From NCBI GenBank assembly GCA_030158675.1, contig JAOASL010000003.1:1-64000 (forward strand): a stretch of DNA of 64,000 nucleotides, in the 5' to 3' direction. Shown one piece after another: positions 35,707 through 44,723 of the stretch. The notes under the pieces were generated by a model that was not told where the DNA came from, made no database searches, and saw only the letters and a program-made list of their open reading frames with translations. The position numbers and the translations under genes are program-made. This DNA is from Burkholderiaceae bacterium. Lineage in GTDB: Bacteria > Pseudomonadota > Gammaproteobacteria > Burkholderiales > Burkholderiaceae_D. Within the stretch, counting starts at the first letter, position 1. Every line of letters begins with the position of its first letter.

Positions 35707-36964
35707 AGGCCTGTGCCTCGTCGAACAGTTCGTCGGCTACCTGTGCCCAGGAACGTAGCCGGCTGCGGGATGCGCATATCCGCATTGCCAGCTGGTGGCG
35801 AAAGTCCTGATCGCCGACGATGCGCGTGATCAGCACTGCCAGTTGTGCGGGCGACTCCGGATCGAAATAGAGCGCCAGCTCGTCGCTGGCCTCGTGCAGT
35901 GCAGGAATGTCGGCGCAGATCACCGGGGTGCCGAGCCAGAGCGCCTCGCCCGCTGGCAGTCCCCAGCCTTCGATCCGCGTCGGCACGATGACGGCACAGG
36001 CCTGCCGGTAGAGCTGCAGCAGTTCGGCATGGCTGGGTTTATCGAAGAAGATGAGCTGCGCGCGAATAGCATCGTAAGCCGGCTGTGCGAGATGGTCGCG
36101 GGTTCGCCGGCCGGTAGGACCGGCGATAACGATGGAAAATTTTTCGGTGCTGCCGCCCTGACGAATCAGGTTCAGCGCATCGAACACCGTTTCCAGGTTC
36201 TTGCGTCCGACGGCGGAGCCGACGCACAGCAGGTAAGCCCCCGGGGGTGCCGGGCGTGCAGCAAGTGCGCTGCTATGCCGGCATTCCTGGGCCAGACCTA
36301 TGGTGGTGATGCGGGCAGGCGCAGGTAGCAGGCCACTGGCGACGAACCGCAGGATTTCCTTGCGGGTGAACGCCGAGTTGGCCACGATGCCTGCGGCGGC
36401 GCGCAGGATCGCATGATTGTCCCCCCTGAAATTCTGGTAAGCCGAACCGGCCGGATCTTCGTGCAGCGGGATCATGTCATGCAACATCGCCAGCAGTCGG
36501 GTATCCGTTTGCTGCAGCACCCCCAGATAGTCGACGATGAATTTTGGCCGGGCCACCGTGACCAGCAGGCCGGTCGTCATGTCGGCTCGCGGCAGCGTCA
36601 TGCCCGCCGCATCCCAGCGGCGGCGGTTGCGCGCATTGATCAGTGGCGCGCACAGCAGATAAGCCATGCGGCGCAGCCATCGATGTCTGTGGAACACGCG
36701 GCGCAGTTTTTTCGGGACTGCTGCCGTCGGTATGGCGAGGTCGACGGCATCGTCGTCATGCAGTCGGTCGAAACAGGGATGGACCTCAAAGAAGGCCGAA
36801 TGGCCAGGAGAAAAGACGACGAAGCGCACCTCCTTGCCGCTGCGCTGCAGCTCCAGTCCGATTTCGGCGATGACCCGGACTACGCCGTAGATTTTTACGC
36901 GGGCGCCGCCATTGAGAAAAATTTCGCTGAGGTCGTAAAAGACCGGTCTTGCTGCTGGCTGCAT
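35669..36964 (-). CDS. family 4 glycosyltransferase (GT-B)
   Basis: 431 residues. The N-domain begins PVFYDLSEIFLNGGARVKIYG, a form seen in mannosyltransferases of O-antigen or capsule loci. The C-domain has YLLCVGSAVGRKNLETVFDAL and AVIVPTRIEGWGLPAGEALWLGT (the EX7E motif), then ALYFDPESPAQLA. It is cytoplasmic or peripheral, using a nucleotide sugar, possibly the GDP-mannose made by nearby ManC. The stop overlaps the methyltransferase start, so the two are translated together. Upstream 270 bases hold no gene. Confidence 0.85.
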   Translation of the reverse strand: MQPAARPVFYDLSEIFLNGGARVKIYGVVRVIAEIGLELQRSGKEVRFVVFSPGHSAFFEVHPCFDRLHDDDAVDLAIPTAAVPKKLRRVFHRHRWLRRMAYLLCAPLINARNRRRWDAAGMTLPRADMTTGLLVTVARPKFIVDYLGVLQQTDTRLLAMLHDMIPLHEDPAGSAYQNFRGDNHAILRAAAGIVANSAFTRKEILRFVASGLLPAPARITTIGLAQECRHSSALAARPAPPGAYLLCVGSAVGRKNLETVFDALNLIRQGGSTEKFSIVIAGPTGRRTRDHLAQPAYDAIRAQLIFFDKPSHAELLQLYRQACAVIVPTRIEGWGLPAGEALWLGTPVICADIPALHEASDELALYFDPESPAQLAVLITRIVGDQDFRHQLAMRICASRSRLRSWAQVADELFDEAQAYADTRNDALLPA

Positions 36965-37206
36965 TCACTGTCGCTACGAAGTCGTAGCCCCTGTCCCTGA
37001 CCGGCTTCGCCGCACCGTTGCCATGCCCATGCAGCGTGAGCGTACGGGTGCGGCTGGCAGGAGAACCAGGTCGTTGATTTAATCGAAAGGGGCGATCGTA
37101 GAAGACGACCACAGCAGACTATTGAGAAAAATCAGTCACTGCTTGATCGGGCAAAAAAGCTGTGATGAGTACAACGAAGATCTGAGTGATATCTTCGCCA
37201 ATCGAA

Positions 37207-37234
37207 CATCTGCCGGTGGCTGAGCCGGCAGATG
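37207..37234 (-). terminator. terminator-like hairpin after the 37239-38057 gene
   Basis: CATCTGCCGG-TGGCTGAG-CCGGCAGATG is a perfect 10-bp inverted repeat beginning five bases after the minus-strand stop. The trailing minus-strand sequence TTCGATTGG is only a poor T-tract. The rest of 36965-37238 holds nothing recognisable. Confidence 0.5.
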
Positions 37235-37238
37235 CTGC

Positions 37239-38057
37239 TTACTGCGCCTGCGTCAGCAGTGTCAGGTCGTCGCTGGTGTAGGTTTGCGCGGCTTGCACAT
37301 CATTGCGCTTGCCGTCGATATTCGTGCGCTGCAGGGCGCTCTGGCTGGAGCGTGGCACGCCGGGAAATTCGCGTGCACTGCGGTCGATCTGACGGATCGG
37401 GTAGCCGTTCCTGATGGCCATCACGTGCAGCCACAGGTCATCCGCTTTCGGGCAACATGCCTTGAACACATCGCCTGCATTCTTCAGATGCTGCAGCAGC
37501 GCGGGCGGATAGATGACCCCGCCGACACCGGTTGCAAAACGGGTGACGCTGGCGCGCGTGTCGTCACACAGCGGCCATTCATCGTAGGGACGCAGGCCAT
37601 TGCCATCGAACCGCACTTCGCGCGCGCGCCAGCAATTCACCTTGTCCGGATGTGCGTGATATGCGTCGAGCAGGCCGGCCAGCCAGCCACGGTCGTACAT
37701 TTTGTCGTCATCTGCGGTGACCAGCGGACCATCGAACTGCGGCGTGATCAGCAGGTAGGGGTAGTACTTGGTATGCGGGCCGACATCATCGACGTACCTC
37801 ACTTCCAGCCCGCGCTGTACCAGCCGCTGCAGCGTGGCTGGCAGTGCGGCGCTCTCGTATTTTTTTCCGAGGAAAAGCAGGATACGGCGCGGACGCCGAT
37901 CGCCGCGACCGATGCTCTCGACCGATGCGAACGCACGGCCGATGCGGTCGGAATGGGATGTCAGCGTGACGACGACCTGCGAATCGGCGTCAACCACCGA
38001 CGTTCCGGCGAACAGGTTGAGAAAATACAGGCGTATGAAAATCAGTATGCGTTTCAT
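37239..38057 (-). CDS. GT-A-like glycosyltransferase of unknown specificity
   Basis: 272 residues. A short N-terminal hydrophobic stretch (about 3-17) is followed by VVVTLTSHSDRIGRAFASVE and RRILLFLGKKYE. Then comes YVDDVGPHTKYYPYLL and GPLVTADDDKMYDRGWLAGL, where DDDxxY resembles a metal-binding GT-A motif, and later CCPKADDLWLHVMAIRNGYP. This pattern is found in glycosyltransferases of LPS or capsule loci that I cannot assign to a numbered family. No strong ribosome binding site precedes the ATG, which lies in the third of three 11-bp-spaced repeats. Confidence 0.6.
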   Translation of the reverse strand: MKRILIFIRLYFLNLFAGTSVVDADSQVVVTLTSHSDRIGRAFASVESIGRGDRRPRRILLFLGKKYESAALPATLQRLVQRGLEVRYVDDVGPHTKYYPYLLITPQFDGPLVTADDDKMYDRGWLAGLLDAYHAHPDKVNCWRAREVRFDGNGLRPYDEWPLCDDTRASVTRFATGVGGVIYPPALLQHLKNAGDVFKACCPKADDLWLHVMAIRNGYPIRQIDRSAREFPGVPRSSQSALQRTNIDGKRNDVQAAQTYTSDDLTLLTQAQ

Positions 38058-38082
38058 GAGAATTTCATGAGGTTTTCATGAG
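38052..38082. repeat. three direct repeats of TTTCATGAG at 11-bp spacing
   Basis: TTTCATGAG occurs at 38052-38060, 38063-38071 and 38074-38082, exactly 11 bases apart. On the minus strand each is CTCATGAAA, and the last of them contains the start codon of the 37239-38057 gene. Because 11 is not a multiple of three, the two upstream ATGs are in other frames. It may be a duplicated translation-initiation segment or a regulator site on one helix face. Confidence 0.6.
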
Positions 38083-38115
38083 ATCGGGTCGGCGAGAGGT
38101 GCGTTGGCGCACACT

Positions 38116-39537
38116 TTATTTGTCGTTCGCCACGTCGGTGCGACCGTACGAATCTTCAAAGCGCACGATATCGTCTTCGCCCAGGTACGAGCCCGACTGC
38201 ACCTCGACGATCTCGAGCATCGTCACGCCCGGATTGCGCAGCCGGTGCTTCGTGCCCAGCGGGATATAGGTTGATTCGTTTTCGCCGACCAGATACACAC
38301 GCTCGCCGTTGGTGACTTCGGCCGTACCTTTGACGACGATCCAGTGCTCCGCGCGGTGGTGGTGCATCTGCAGGCTCAGCGATGCGCCGGGATTGACGCC
38401 GATGCGCTTGACCTGAAAGCGCTCGCCACGGTCGACGCTGTCATACCAGCCCCACGGTCGCGCGACGCGCCGGTGCAGCGTGGCTTGTGGCAAACCTTTC
38501 GCCTTCAACTGTTCGACTGCCTGCTTGACGCGCTCCGCCTGATCCTTTGCCACCACCAGCAGCGCGTCGGGCGTATCAACGATCAGTAAATGCGCAGTGC
38601 CGATCGCCACCACCGGGCGCGACGGCGCGTTTACATAAGTGTCGGTTGCACCAAGCAGCAGTGCTTGCCCTTCAATGCGATTGCCGGCGGCATCGGCCGG
38701 CGTCAGTTCAGCGACCGCATTCCAGCTGCCGACATCGCTCCATTGTCCGGCGAACGGCACCACGGCCACTTTGCTGAAATGCTCCATCACGGCATAGTCG
38801 ATCGACTCGCTGCGGCAGCCGAGGAAAGCATCGGGGTCCGGGCGGATGAATGCGCCGTCGCGGGTGGCGCCTGCCATCGCCCGGCTGCAGGACGCCAGAA
38901 TGTCCGGCGCATGCTGACCGAGCGCGGCTTTCAAGGTGCCTGCGGTGCACAGGAAAATACCGGCATTCCACAGATGGTCGCCGCTGAGCAGCAACTGCTG
39001 CGCGCGCTCGACCGACGGCTTTTCGACGAAGCACTTCACGCTGTGCGCCACGCCATCGGCAAGCGCAGAACCGCGCTGGATATAGCCGTATGCCGCGCTG
39101 GGGAAGGTCGGTGTGACGCCGAATGTGACGATGGCGCCGGCCAGGGCGGCCGGTAGGCCGGCGCGCACGGTTGCGAGGAACGCTTCGGTATCGGGAATGT
39201 AATGATCGGCTGGCAGGAACAGCAGCAACTGTTCAGGTGTCGCGGCAAGTGCCGCACAGGCCATCGCCGCTGCGGTATTGCGCCCGGCCGGCTCCAGCAT
39301 TTGCTCGCCGCTGACCCGGCTCAGGTTCAGCGCTTCCTGTACGAAGAAGCGGTGTTCGTGATTGGCAATGCAGAGCACGGAGCCGAGCGAGCCGACGCGC
39401 TCGAGCGTCACCTGCAGCAGGCTTTTGCCGCCGATGAGAGGAGCGAACTGTTTGGGCAGGGCTTCACGGCTGAGCGGCCACAGTCGTGTGCCGGAGCCGC
39501 CGCAGAGGATCACTGGCTGGATGACGGAGCGGGTCAT
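38116..39537 (-). CDS. manC: mannose-1-phosphate guanylyltransferase / mannose-6-phosphate isomerase
   Basis: 473 residues, the usual length of the bifunctional ManC/AlgA type. The N-terminal nucleotidyltransferase has VILCGGSGTRLWPLSREALP and KCFVEKPS. The C-terminal cupin-type isomerase domain (about 350-465) has RPWGWYDSVDRGERFQVKRI and SLQMHHHRAEHWIVVKGTAE. It makes GDP-mannose from mannose-6-phosphate, and the isomerase half supplies mannose-6-phosphate from fructose-6-phosphate. It lies 12 bases after the GT4 gene at 39550-40641, a likely mannosyltransferase, on the same strand. Confidence 0.93.
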   Translation of the reverse strand: MTRSVIQPVILCGGSGTRLWPLSREALPKQFAPLIGGKSLLQVTLERVGSLGSVLCIANHEHRFFVQEALNLSRVSGEQMLEPAGRNTAAAMACAALAATPEQLLLFLPADHYIPDTEAFLATVRAGLPAALAGAIVTFGVTPTFPSAAYGYIQRGSALADGVAHSVKCFVEKPSVERAQQLLLSGDHLWNAGIFLCTAGTLKAALGQHAPDILASCSRAMAGATRDGAFIRPDPDAFLGCRSESIDYAVMEHFSKVAVVPFAGQWSDVGSWNAVAELTPADAAGNRIEGQALLLGATDTYVNAPSRPVVAIGTAHLLIVDTPDALLVVAKDQAERVKQAVEQLKAKGLPQATLHRRVARPWGWYDSVDRGERFQVKRIGVNPGASLSLQMHHHRAEHWIVVKGTAEVTNGERVYLVGENESTYIPLGTKHRLRNPGVTMLEIVEVQSGSYLGEDDIVRFEDSYGRTDVANDK

Positions 39538-39549
39538 GGGTTCGAAAAT

Positions 39550-40641
39550 TCAGGTCTGGCGACTAGGGAACTGGCGAAGAACGGCATCATAGACGGTCTG
39601 AATGCCTTCGGCCTCGCGTTCGACAGAAAACATCGATACCGCGCGCTCGCGACCGCGCTCGCCCATCGCGGCGGCGCGCTGCGGATCGGCCAGCACACGT
39701 CGCAGCGCATCGACCAGCGCGGGCACGCTGCCGGTCGGGATCACATGGCCCGTCTGAGCTTCGTCGACAATGCCGCGGAATGCGCCGGTATCGGTGGCAA
39801 TCACCGCGCAGCCGCAGGCCATGCCTTCGAGCGGCGTCAGGCCGAACGGCTCGTAGCGCGGACAGGCCACCGTCAGCAGCACGTCCTGGTAACAGCTGGC
39901 GACCTCGTCCGGACCCAGCACGCCGAGAAAAACGATGCGGTCCGACAGACCGGCGGCGGCGATCTTCGCTTTCAGCGCGTCTTCAAATGCCTGGTGCTGC
40001 GGCGTGCACAGTCCGGCCAGCACGGCCGTCCATTCCGGGAAATCCGGCAGCACTTCGATCATCGCCTCGACGAACACATCCGAGCCCTTGTCATCGCGGA
40101 TGCGGCCGAAGGTGCCGATGCCGTATTTGCCGGGCCGGCCGCTGCGCTGCCAGGCCGTGAGCTTGTCGGGCGGCGGTGAGAAACGTTCGAGCGCGATCCC
40201 GTGCGGCACCACCTTCGTGGTGTTCGGCACATGGCTGGCCGCTTCCGCGGTGGTCGATACCACGCCATCCATGCGGCTGATCAGCCAGCGCGGGAACCAC
40301 GAGTGACGATGCTTGGCGGCCGACGTAAACACGATCCGGATCGGAAAGCGCAGCACGTCGCGCAGACAGATCGCCAGCAGCATTTCCAGGTCTCGTCGCA
40401 CATGCCAGAGCCGCGGCCGGCCGTCCGGCAGGCGCTTGCGCGACAGCCAGATCGCCTGCCACAGCGTCAGCTGCCAGAAATTGCCCGGGCAGCGCTGCGC
40501 CGCCAGCTGCGCGCCGGGCAGATCCGTACCGACGAAGCCGACCGCCAGCGAGCGCGCCTGCACCGGCAGCAGCGCGTTGATCGTTCCCGACACGCCGGAG
40601 TAACGCTTCTTGATGTTGGTGATGATGACTTCGGGATTCAT
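39550..40641 (-). CDS. family 4 glycosyltransferase, LpcC-like mannosyltransferase
   Basis: 363 residues. It starts PEVIITNIKKRYSGVSGTIN, close to the start of rhizobial LpcC, the lipid A-core mannosyltransferase. The C-domain has GIGTFGRIRDDKGSDVFVEA, LGVLGPDEVASCYQDVLLTV and the EX7E motif in PRYEPFGLTPLEGMACG. GDP-mannose as donor is inferred from the resemblance and from ManC downstream. It is the first gene of the minus-strand pair and begins 65 bases after the stop of rng, so it may share the housekeeping transcript. Confidence 0.82.
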   Translation of the reverse strand: MNPEVIITNIKKRYSGVSGTINALLPVQARSLAVGFVGTDLPGAQLAAQRCPGNFWQLTLWQAIWLSRKRLPDGRPRLWHVRRDLEMLLAICLRDVLRFPIRIVFTSAAKHRHSWFPRWLISRMDGVVSTTAEAASHVPNTTKVVPHGIALERFSPPPDKLTAWQRSGRPGKYGIGTFGRIRDDKGSDVFVEAMIEVLPDFPEWTAVLAGLCTPQHQAFEDALKAKIAAAGLSDRIVFLGVLGPDEVASCYQDVLLTVACPRYEPFGLTPLEGMACGCAVIATDTGAFRGIVDEAQTGHVIPTGSVPALVDALRRVLADPQRAAAMGERGRERAVSMFSVEREAEGIQTVYDAVLRQFPSRQT

Positions 40642-40706
40642 AACGTATTTTAAAATCGCCTGACCCCGGCGCAGCCCGCGGTCCGGTATCTTTCAGCAAG
40701 GGCCCG

Positions 40707-42170
40707 TTACATCAGGATGATGTCGTACTGTTCCTGATGGAAGCTGCTCTCTACCTGCAGCGATATCGGCTTGCCGATGAAGTCGCCGAGCATCGCCAGA
40801 TGTTGCGACTCTTCCTCGAGAAACATGTCGATTACCAGCTGCGATGCCGTGATGCGGAATTCACGCGGATTGAATTGCTTGGCTTCGCGCAGCAGTTCGC
40901 GCAGGATTTCGTAAGCGACGGTGCGCGCAGTCTTTACCTGTCCCTTGCCCTGGCAGGCCGGGCAGGGCTCGCACAGCACATGCGCGAGCGATTCGCGGGT
41001 ACGCTTGCGCGTCATTTCGACCAGTCCGAGCGCGGAGAAATCGGATACGGTCACCTTGGTGCGGTCGCGCGCCAGTGCCTTGTGCAGCTCGGCCAGCACT
41101 GCGTGCCGGTGTTCCGCGCTCTCCATGTCGATGAAGTCGAGGATGATGATGCCGCCCAGATTGCGCAGCCGCAATTGCCGCGCGATTGCATGCGCAGCTT
41201 CCAGGTTGGTCTTGAAAATCGTGTCGTCGAAATTGCGGCCGTTCACATAGCTGCCGGTGTTGACGTCGATGGTCGTCATTGCTTCGGTCTGCTCGATGAT
41301 CAGGTAGCCGCCTGATTTCAGGTCGACGCGCCGACCGAGCGCCTTTTCGATTTCCCCCTCGACGCCATGCAGATCAAACAGCGGGCGCTCGCCCGTGTAG
41401 TGCGTGAGTTTGGGCAGCACCGACGGCGTATAAGTGGCAGAGAATTCGCTGAGTTTCTGGAAATTCTCGCGCGAGTCGATCTGTATGCTCGTCGTTTCCT
41501 CACCGACGAAGTCGCGCAGCACGCGCTGCGCCAGCGACAAGTCCTGATAGAGCAGTGCCGGCGGCGGCACGGCTTTCGACTGTTCCACGATGTGCATCCA
41601 GGTCTTGCGCAGGTAATCGAGGTCCATCCGCAGATCCACTTCGGCCGCGTCCTCGGCCATGGTGCGAATGATGAAGCCGCCTTTCTCGTCAGCTGGCAGC
41701 AGCCGCTGCAGCCGAGAGCGCAACTGCTCGCGCTCGGCCTCGTTGCCGATTCGCTGCGAAATCCCGATATGCGGATCCTGCGGCAGGTAGACCAGCATGC
41801 GGCCCGCGATCGAGATTTGCGTTGACAGGCGTGCGCCCTTGGTGCCGATCGGATCCTTGATGACCTGCACCAGCACGGCCTGGCCGTCGAACAGCAGCTT
41901 TTCGATCGCCATCGGCGGCGTGCCGCTGCCCGTCGGCGCTTTCGCGTCCCAGATGTCGGCCACGTGGAGGAAGGCTGCGCGTTCGAGTCCGATGTCGATG
42001 AAGGCCGACTGCATGCCAGGCAGCACGCGTGCGACCCGGCCGAGATAAATATTGCCAGTACGGCCGCGCGATGCGGTGCGCTCCACGTGCAGCTCTTGCA
42101 CGGCCCCCTGCTGGAGCAGCGCAACGCGTGTCTCTTGCGGGGTGATGTTGACGAGCAGGTCTTCGGTCAT
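40707..42170 (-). CDS. rng: ribonuclease G
   Basis: 487 residues, without the long C-terminal scaffold of RNase E. The S1 domain has GNIYLGRVARVLPGMQSAFID, and the catalytic DNase I-like part has MTTIDVNTGSYVNG and GGIIILDFIDMESAEHR with the metal-binding aspartates. The zinc-link cysteines are CEPCPACQGKG. It processes 16S rRNA 5' ends and decays some mRNAs in the cytoplasm. Its ATG overlaps the maf stop in ATGA, which fits the maf-rng coupling of Burkholderiales. Confidence 0.95.
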   Translation of the reverse strand: MTEDLLVNITPQETRVALLQQGAVQELHVERTASRGRTGNIYLGRVARVLPGMQSAFIDIGLERAAFLHVADIWDAKAPTGSGTPPMAIEKLLFDGQAVLVQVIKDPIGTKGARLSTQISIAGRMLVYLPQDPHIGISQRIGNEAEREQLRSRLQRLLPADEKGGFIIRTMAEDAAEVDLRMDLDYLRKTWMHIVEQSKAVPPPALLYQDLSLAQRVLRDFVGEETTSIQIDSRENFQKLSEFSATYTPSVLPKLTHYTGERPLFDLHGVEGEIEKALGRRVDLKSGGYLIIEQTEAMTTIDVNTGSYVNGRNFDDTIFKTNLEAAHAIARQLRLRNLGGIIILDFIDMESAEHRHAVLAELHKALARDRTKVTVSDFSALGLVEMTRKRTRESLAHVLCEPCPACQGKGQVKTARTVAYEILRELLREAKQFNPREFRITASQLVIDMFLEEESQHLAMLGDFIGKPISLQVESSFHQEQYDIILM

Positions 42171-42787
42171 AGTGTGTTGATGTCAGCCCGGTTCAGCAGC
42201 GCGGCAGTTTCATACAGCGGCAAGCCCATGATGCCGGAGTAACTGCCGCTGATATGTGAAATGAATTGTGCCGCGCGGCCCTGGACCCCATAGCTGCCGG
42301 CTTTGTCTAGCGGTTCGTCCGATGCGCAATAGGCCCGCAGCGCCCGCTCGTCGACGTCGCCGAAGCGCACCTCGGAGCGGCTGAGGGCCTCGTTCAGTTC
42401 GTCGTTGGCGATCACGGCGACGGCGGTCAGCACTTCATGCGTGCGCCCGCAGAACTGCCGCAACATCTGCAGTGCTTCGTCGGCGCTGCGCGGCTTGCCG
42501 AGGATCTGGCCGTCGATCGTGACCGTCGTATCGGCGGCCAGCACCGGCCGTGGCAGCAGTTTGCGCAAGTGCATCGCGTCGCGACCCGCCAGCGCCTTGA
42601 GGCGGGCGATGCGCTGCACATAGGCATCCGGCGTTTCGCCCGGCAATGGGTCCTCGGACACCGCGCCATCGCGGCCGGCCGTCTCACGCAGCATCAGGAC
42701 TTCAAACTCGACGCCGATCTGTCGCAATAACTCGCGTCGTCGCGGACTTTTCGACGCAAGGTAGATTTTCTGGTCCCTGGGGATCAT
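42167..42787 (-). CDS. maf: Maf-family nucleoside triphosphate pyrophosphatase (YhdE type)
   Basis: 206 residues from ATG 42787 (MIPRDQKIYLASKSPRRREL), favoured because AGGA lies ten bases upstream; the ORF-track start adds six residues. Motifs are LASKSPRRRELLRQIG, LAADTTVTIDGQILGKP and DKAGSYGVQGRAA. The last matches the dTTP/UTP pyrophosphatase YhdE subgroup rather than YceF. It hydrolyses non-canonical or excess pyrimidine NTPs. It sits 24 bases after rlmH and overlaps rng. Confidence 0.93.
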   Translation of the reverse strand: MIPRDQKIYLASKSPRRRELLRQIGVEFEVLMLRETAGRDGAVSEDPLPGETPDAYVQRIARLKALAGRDAMHLRKLLPRPVLAADTTVTIDGQILGKPRSADEALQMLRQFCGRTHEVLTAVAVIANDELNEALSRSEVRFGDVDERALRAYCASDEPLDKAGSYGVQGRAAQFISHISGSYSGIMGLPLYETAALLNRADINTL

Positions 42788-42811
42788 CCGGCCAATTCCT
42801 GTCATGCCTGG

Positions 42812-43282
42812 TCAGGCCCGGTGGTAGGGATGGTTCCGGGTGATCGACCAGGCGCGGTATAGCTGCTCCGCCAACAATACGCGGACCAGTCCGTGAGGCA
42901 GCGTCATGCTCGAGATGCGCAGCAGCATGTCGGCACTTTTTTTCAGGGTCGGATCCAGCCCGTCGGCGCCGCCGATGATGAATGTAACATCCCCACCTTG
43001 CTGTTGCCACTGAGTCAAATGGTGCGACAACTGCAGAGTCGTCAGGTCGAGTCCGTGCTCATCCAGCGCAATGATGCGACCGCCTTTGGGCAGCACGGCC
43101 TCGATGCGGCTGCGCTCCTGCGCCATGACAGTCTCGGCGCTGCGGCTGGAAGAGCGCTCGACCGGCTTGATTTCCTTCAGCACCAGCCGGCACTCGGCAG
43201 GCATGCGCTTGGCGTACTCGTGAAAGCCCGTCTCTATCCAGTCGGGCATCTTGTGTCCGACGGCTGCGACGATCAGTTGCAT
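42812..43282 (-). CDS. rlmH: 23S rRNA (pseudouridine1915-N3)-methyltransferase RlmH
   Basis: 156 residues, the standard size. SPOUT-fold features are [15 protein letters not shown] (the SAM-binding knot loop) and the terminal ALTLPHGL-like [20 protein letters not shown] and RNHPYHRA. It methylates pseudouridine 1915 in helix 69 of 23S rRNA on assembled ribosomes. It is 15 bases after rsfS on the same strand, the usual rsfS-rlmH neighbourhood. Confidence 0.96.
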   Translation of the reverse strand: MQLIVAAVGHKMPDWIETGFHEYAKRMPAECRLVLKEIKPVERSSSRSAETVMAQERSRIEAVLPKGGRIIALDEHGLDLTTLQLSHHLTQWQQQGGDVTFIIGGADGLDPTLKKSADMLLRISSMTLPHGLVRVLLAEQLYRAWSITRNHPYHRA

Positions 43283-43297
43283 CGGCAGTGCAGGGCG

Positions 43298-44053
43298 TCA
43301 GGCTTTGCGAGTCGTGCGGCGCGGCGCGGCCTTTTTGGCGGCGGCAGTCCTGGCCGGAGCCTTGGCAGGGACTTTCCTTGCGGTCGATGGCTTTGCGGCG
43401 GTTTTTGCAGCCGTCTTTGAAGCCGTCTTTGAAGCAGTTTTTGAGGTTGTTTTTGAGGCTGTCCGGGTCGGTGTCTTGGATGCCGCCTTCTTTGCGGCAG
43501 TCCTTGAAGTACCCGCCGTCGCGGTCTTTGTTGCCGTACGGGTGGCCGGAGCCTTGTCTGCCGGCGTCTTTCTGGCCGGGGCTTTCCTGGCCGCCGTTTT
43601 CACTGCGCCTGTTTTCGTTGCGACAGCCTTTTTTGCCACGACCTTTTTCTCCGGTGCGCTCGGCTTGCTGTCCGCTTTTGCACTGGTCTTGCGTGCGCTG
43701 GTGGCGCGCTTGGCTGTAGCCAGGCTGACTTCCTTGTCGCCCCAGATTTCTTCGAGACGATAGTAGGCGCGGATCGCGGGCTGCATGATGTGCACCACCA
43801 TGTCGCCGAGGTCGACCAGCACCCATTCACCGGTGCCTTCGCCTTCCATCTTCACGTGCTGGCCGCCCGCTTCCTTGAATTTGTCGCGTACCGACGCGGC
43901 CAGCGCCTTGGTCTGGCGGTTCGAGGTGCCGGATGCGATGGCGATCCGGTCGAACATGCTGGTCAGATGGGTGGTGTCATAGACGCGGATGTCCTGCGCC
44001 TTGACGTCTTCGAGCGCATCGATGACGAGAGCCTGTAGTTTTTTGATGTCCAT
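43298..44053 (-). CDS. rsfS: ribosomal silencing factor RsfS with long histone H1-like tail
   Basis: 251 residues, about twice the normal size. The RsfS domain (about 1-112) has VIDALEDVKAQDIRVYDTTH, IASGTSNRQTKALAASVRDK and WVLVDLGDMVVHIMQPAIRA, which block 30S/50S joining through L14 during slow growth. From about residue 118 to the end the chain is almost only Lys, Ala, Thr, Arg, Ser and Pro (for example SKTASKTASKTAAKTAAKPS), resembling bacterial histone H1-like or AlgP-type tails. The tail may bind RNA or DNA. It follows nadD by seven bases. Confidence 0.92.
   Translation of the reverse strand: MDIKKLQALVIDALEDVKAQDIRVYDTTHLTSMFDRIAIASGTSNRQTKALAASVRDKFKEAGGQHVKMEGEGTGEWVLVDLGDMVVHIMQPAIRAYYRLEEIWGDKEVSLATAKRATSARKTSAKADSKPSAPEKKVVAKKAVATKTGAVKTAARKAPARKTPADKAPATRTATKTATAGTSRTAAKKAASKTPTRTASKTTSKTASKTASKTAAKTAAKPSTARKVPAKAPARTAAAKKAAPRRTTRKA
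43398..43457. repeat. five imperfect 12-bp repeats inside rsfS
   Basis: Units GCGGTTTTTGCA, GCCGTCTTTGAA (twice, identical), GCAGTTTTTGAG and GTTGTTTTTGAG follow each other without gaps; on the minus strand they encode the SKTA/AKTA/SKTT tetrapeptides of the RsfS tail. The number of units could vary between strains by slippage without changing frame. Confidence 0.7.
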
Positions 44054-44060
44054 GGGAGAA

Positions 44061-44723
44061 TTAGAGATTCTGATAAAGATAATGTCGTTGAATATAGTCT
44101 AGCACCGGCCCGGGCAGCCACTGTGCGGCACGGTCCATGTCGCCTTCAGCCAGCGCTTGCCTGATGGCGGTCGATGATACGTCGACCGCCAGATTGCTGG
44201 CGATGAAAGCAAGCCCGTGTGCCGACGCCCTCAGCTGCGTCGGGCTGGCCAGGCGACGGCCCAGCTGTGCCGCCACCTCGGGATCTAGCGCTGCGCCCTG
44301 CAGCGCAAAGCCGGGGCGCGTCGCAAAGCACAAATGGGCCACGTCGAACAATTGTCGCCAGTCGCGCCAGGTAGGCAGGTTCAGCAGCTGGTCTGCACCG
44401 AGCGCCATCACGATCGAAGCGTCCGCGCCAAGCTCGGCGCGCAATGCCCGCAGCGTGTCGATCGCGTAACTGGCGCCGTCACGCTGCACTTCCTGCTCGT
44501 CTATCATCACCGGTGTTGCCCAGCCGGCGAAGGCTTCGCGCAACATCGCTATCCGGTGTGTCGCCGGCGTACGCATGGCGGGCTTTTGCCATGGCTGGCC
44601 AGCCGGCACGATCCGCAGTTCGTCAGGATGCAAGAGCGCACTGCAGTAGCGCGCCAGCGCGACGTGCCCTGCATGGACCGGATCGAAGCTTCCGCCCAGC
44701 AGCAGGACGCAACGCTCACTCAC
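44061..44723 (-). CDS. nadD: nicotinate-nucleotide adenylyltransferase
   Basis: 220 residues from a GTG at 44723 that overlaps the hemF TGA as GTGA; the ORF-track start lies inside hemF. The nucleotidyltransferase motif is [19 protein letters not shown], and the ISSTxxR-like motif is [15 protein letters not shown]. It makes deamido-NAD from nicotinate mononucleotide and ATP. GTG plus overlap means that expression depends on hemF translation. Confidence 0.94.
   Translation of the reverse strand: MSERCVLLLGGSFDPVHAGHVALARYCSALLHPDELRIVPAGQPWQKPAMRTPATHRIAMLREAFAGWATPVMIDEQEVQRDGASYAIDTLRALRAELGADASIVMALGADQLLNLPTWRDWRQLFDVAHLCFATRPGFALQGAALDPEVAAQLGRRLASPTQLRASAHGLAFIASNLAVDVSSTAIRQALAEGDMDRAAQWLPGPVLDYIQRHYLYQNL

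Noticed and set aside
43398-43457. 12-bp repeats as a CRISPR array
   Set aside because: The units are contiguous, with no spacers, and in frame within rsfS.
43059-43826. 255-residue Lys/Gly/Asn-rich ORF overlapping rsfS and rlmH
   Set aside because: It is the +1 frame of the repetitive rsfS tail and of rlmH, both certain genes.
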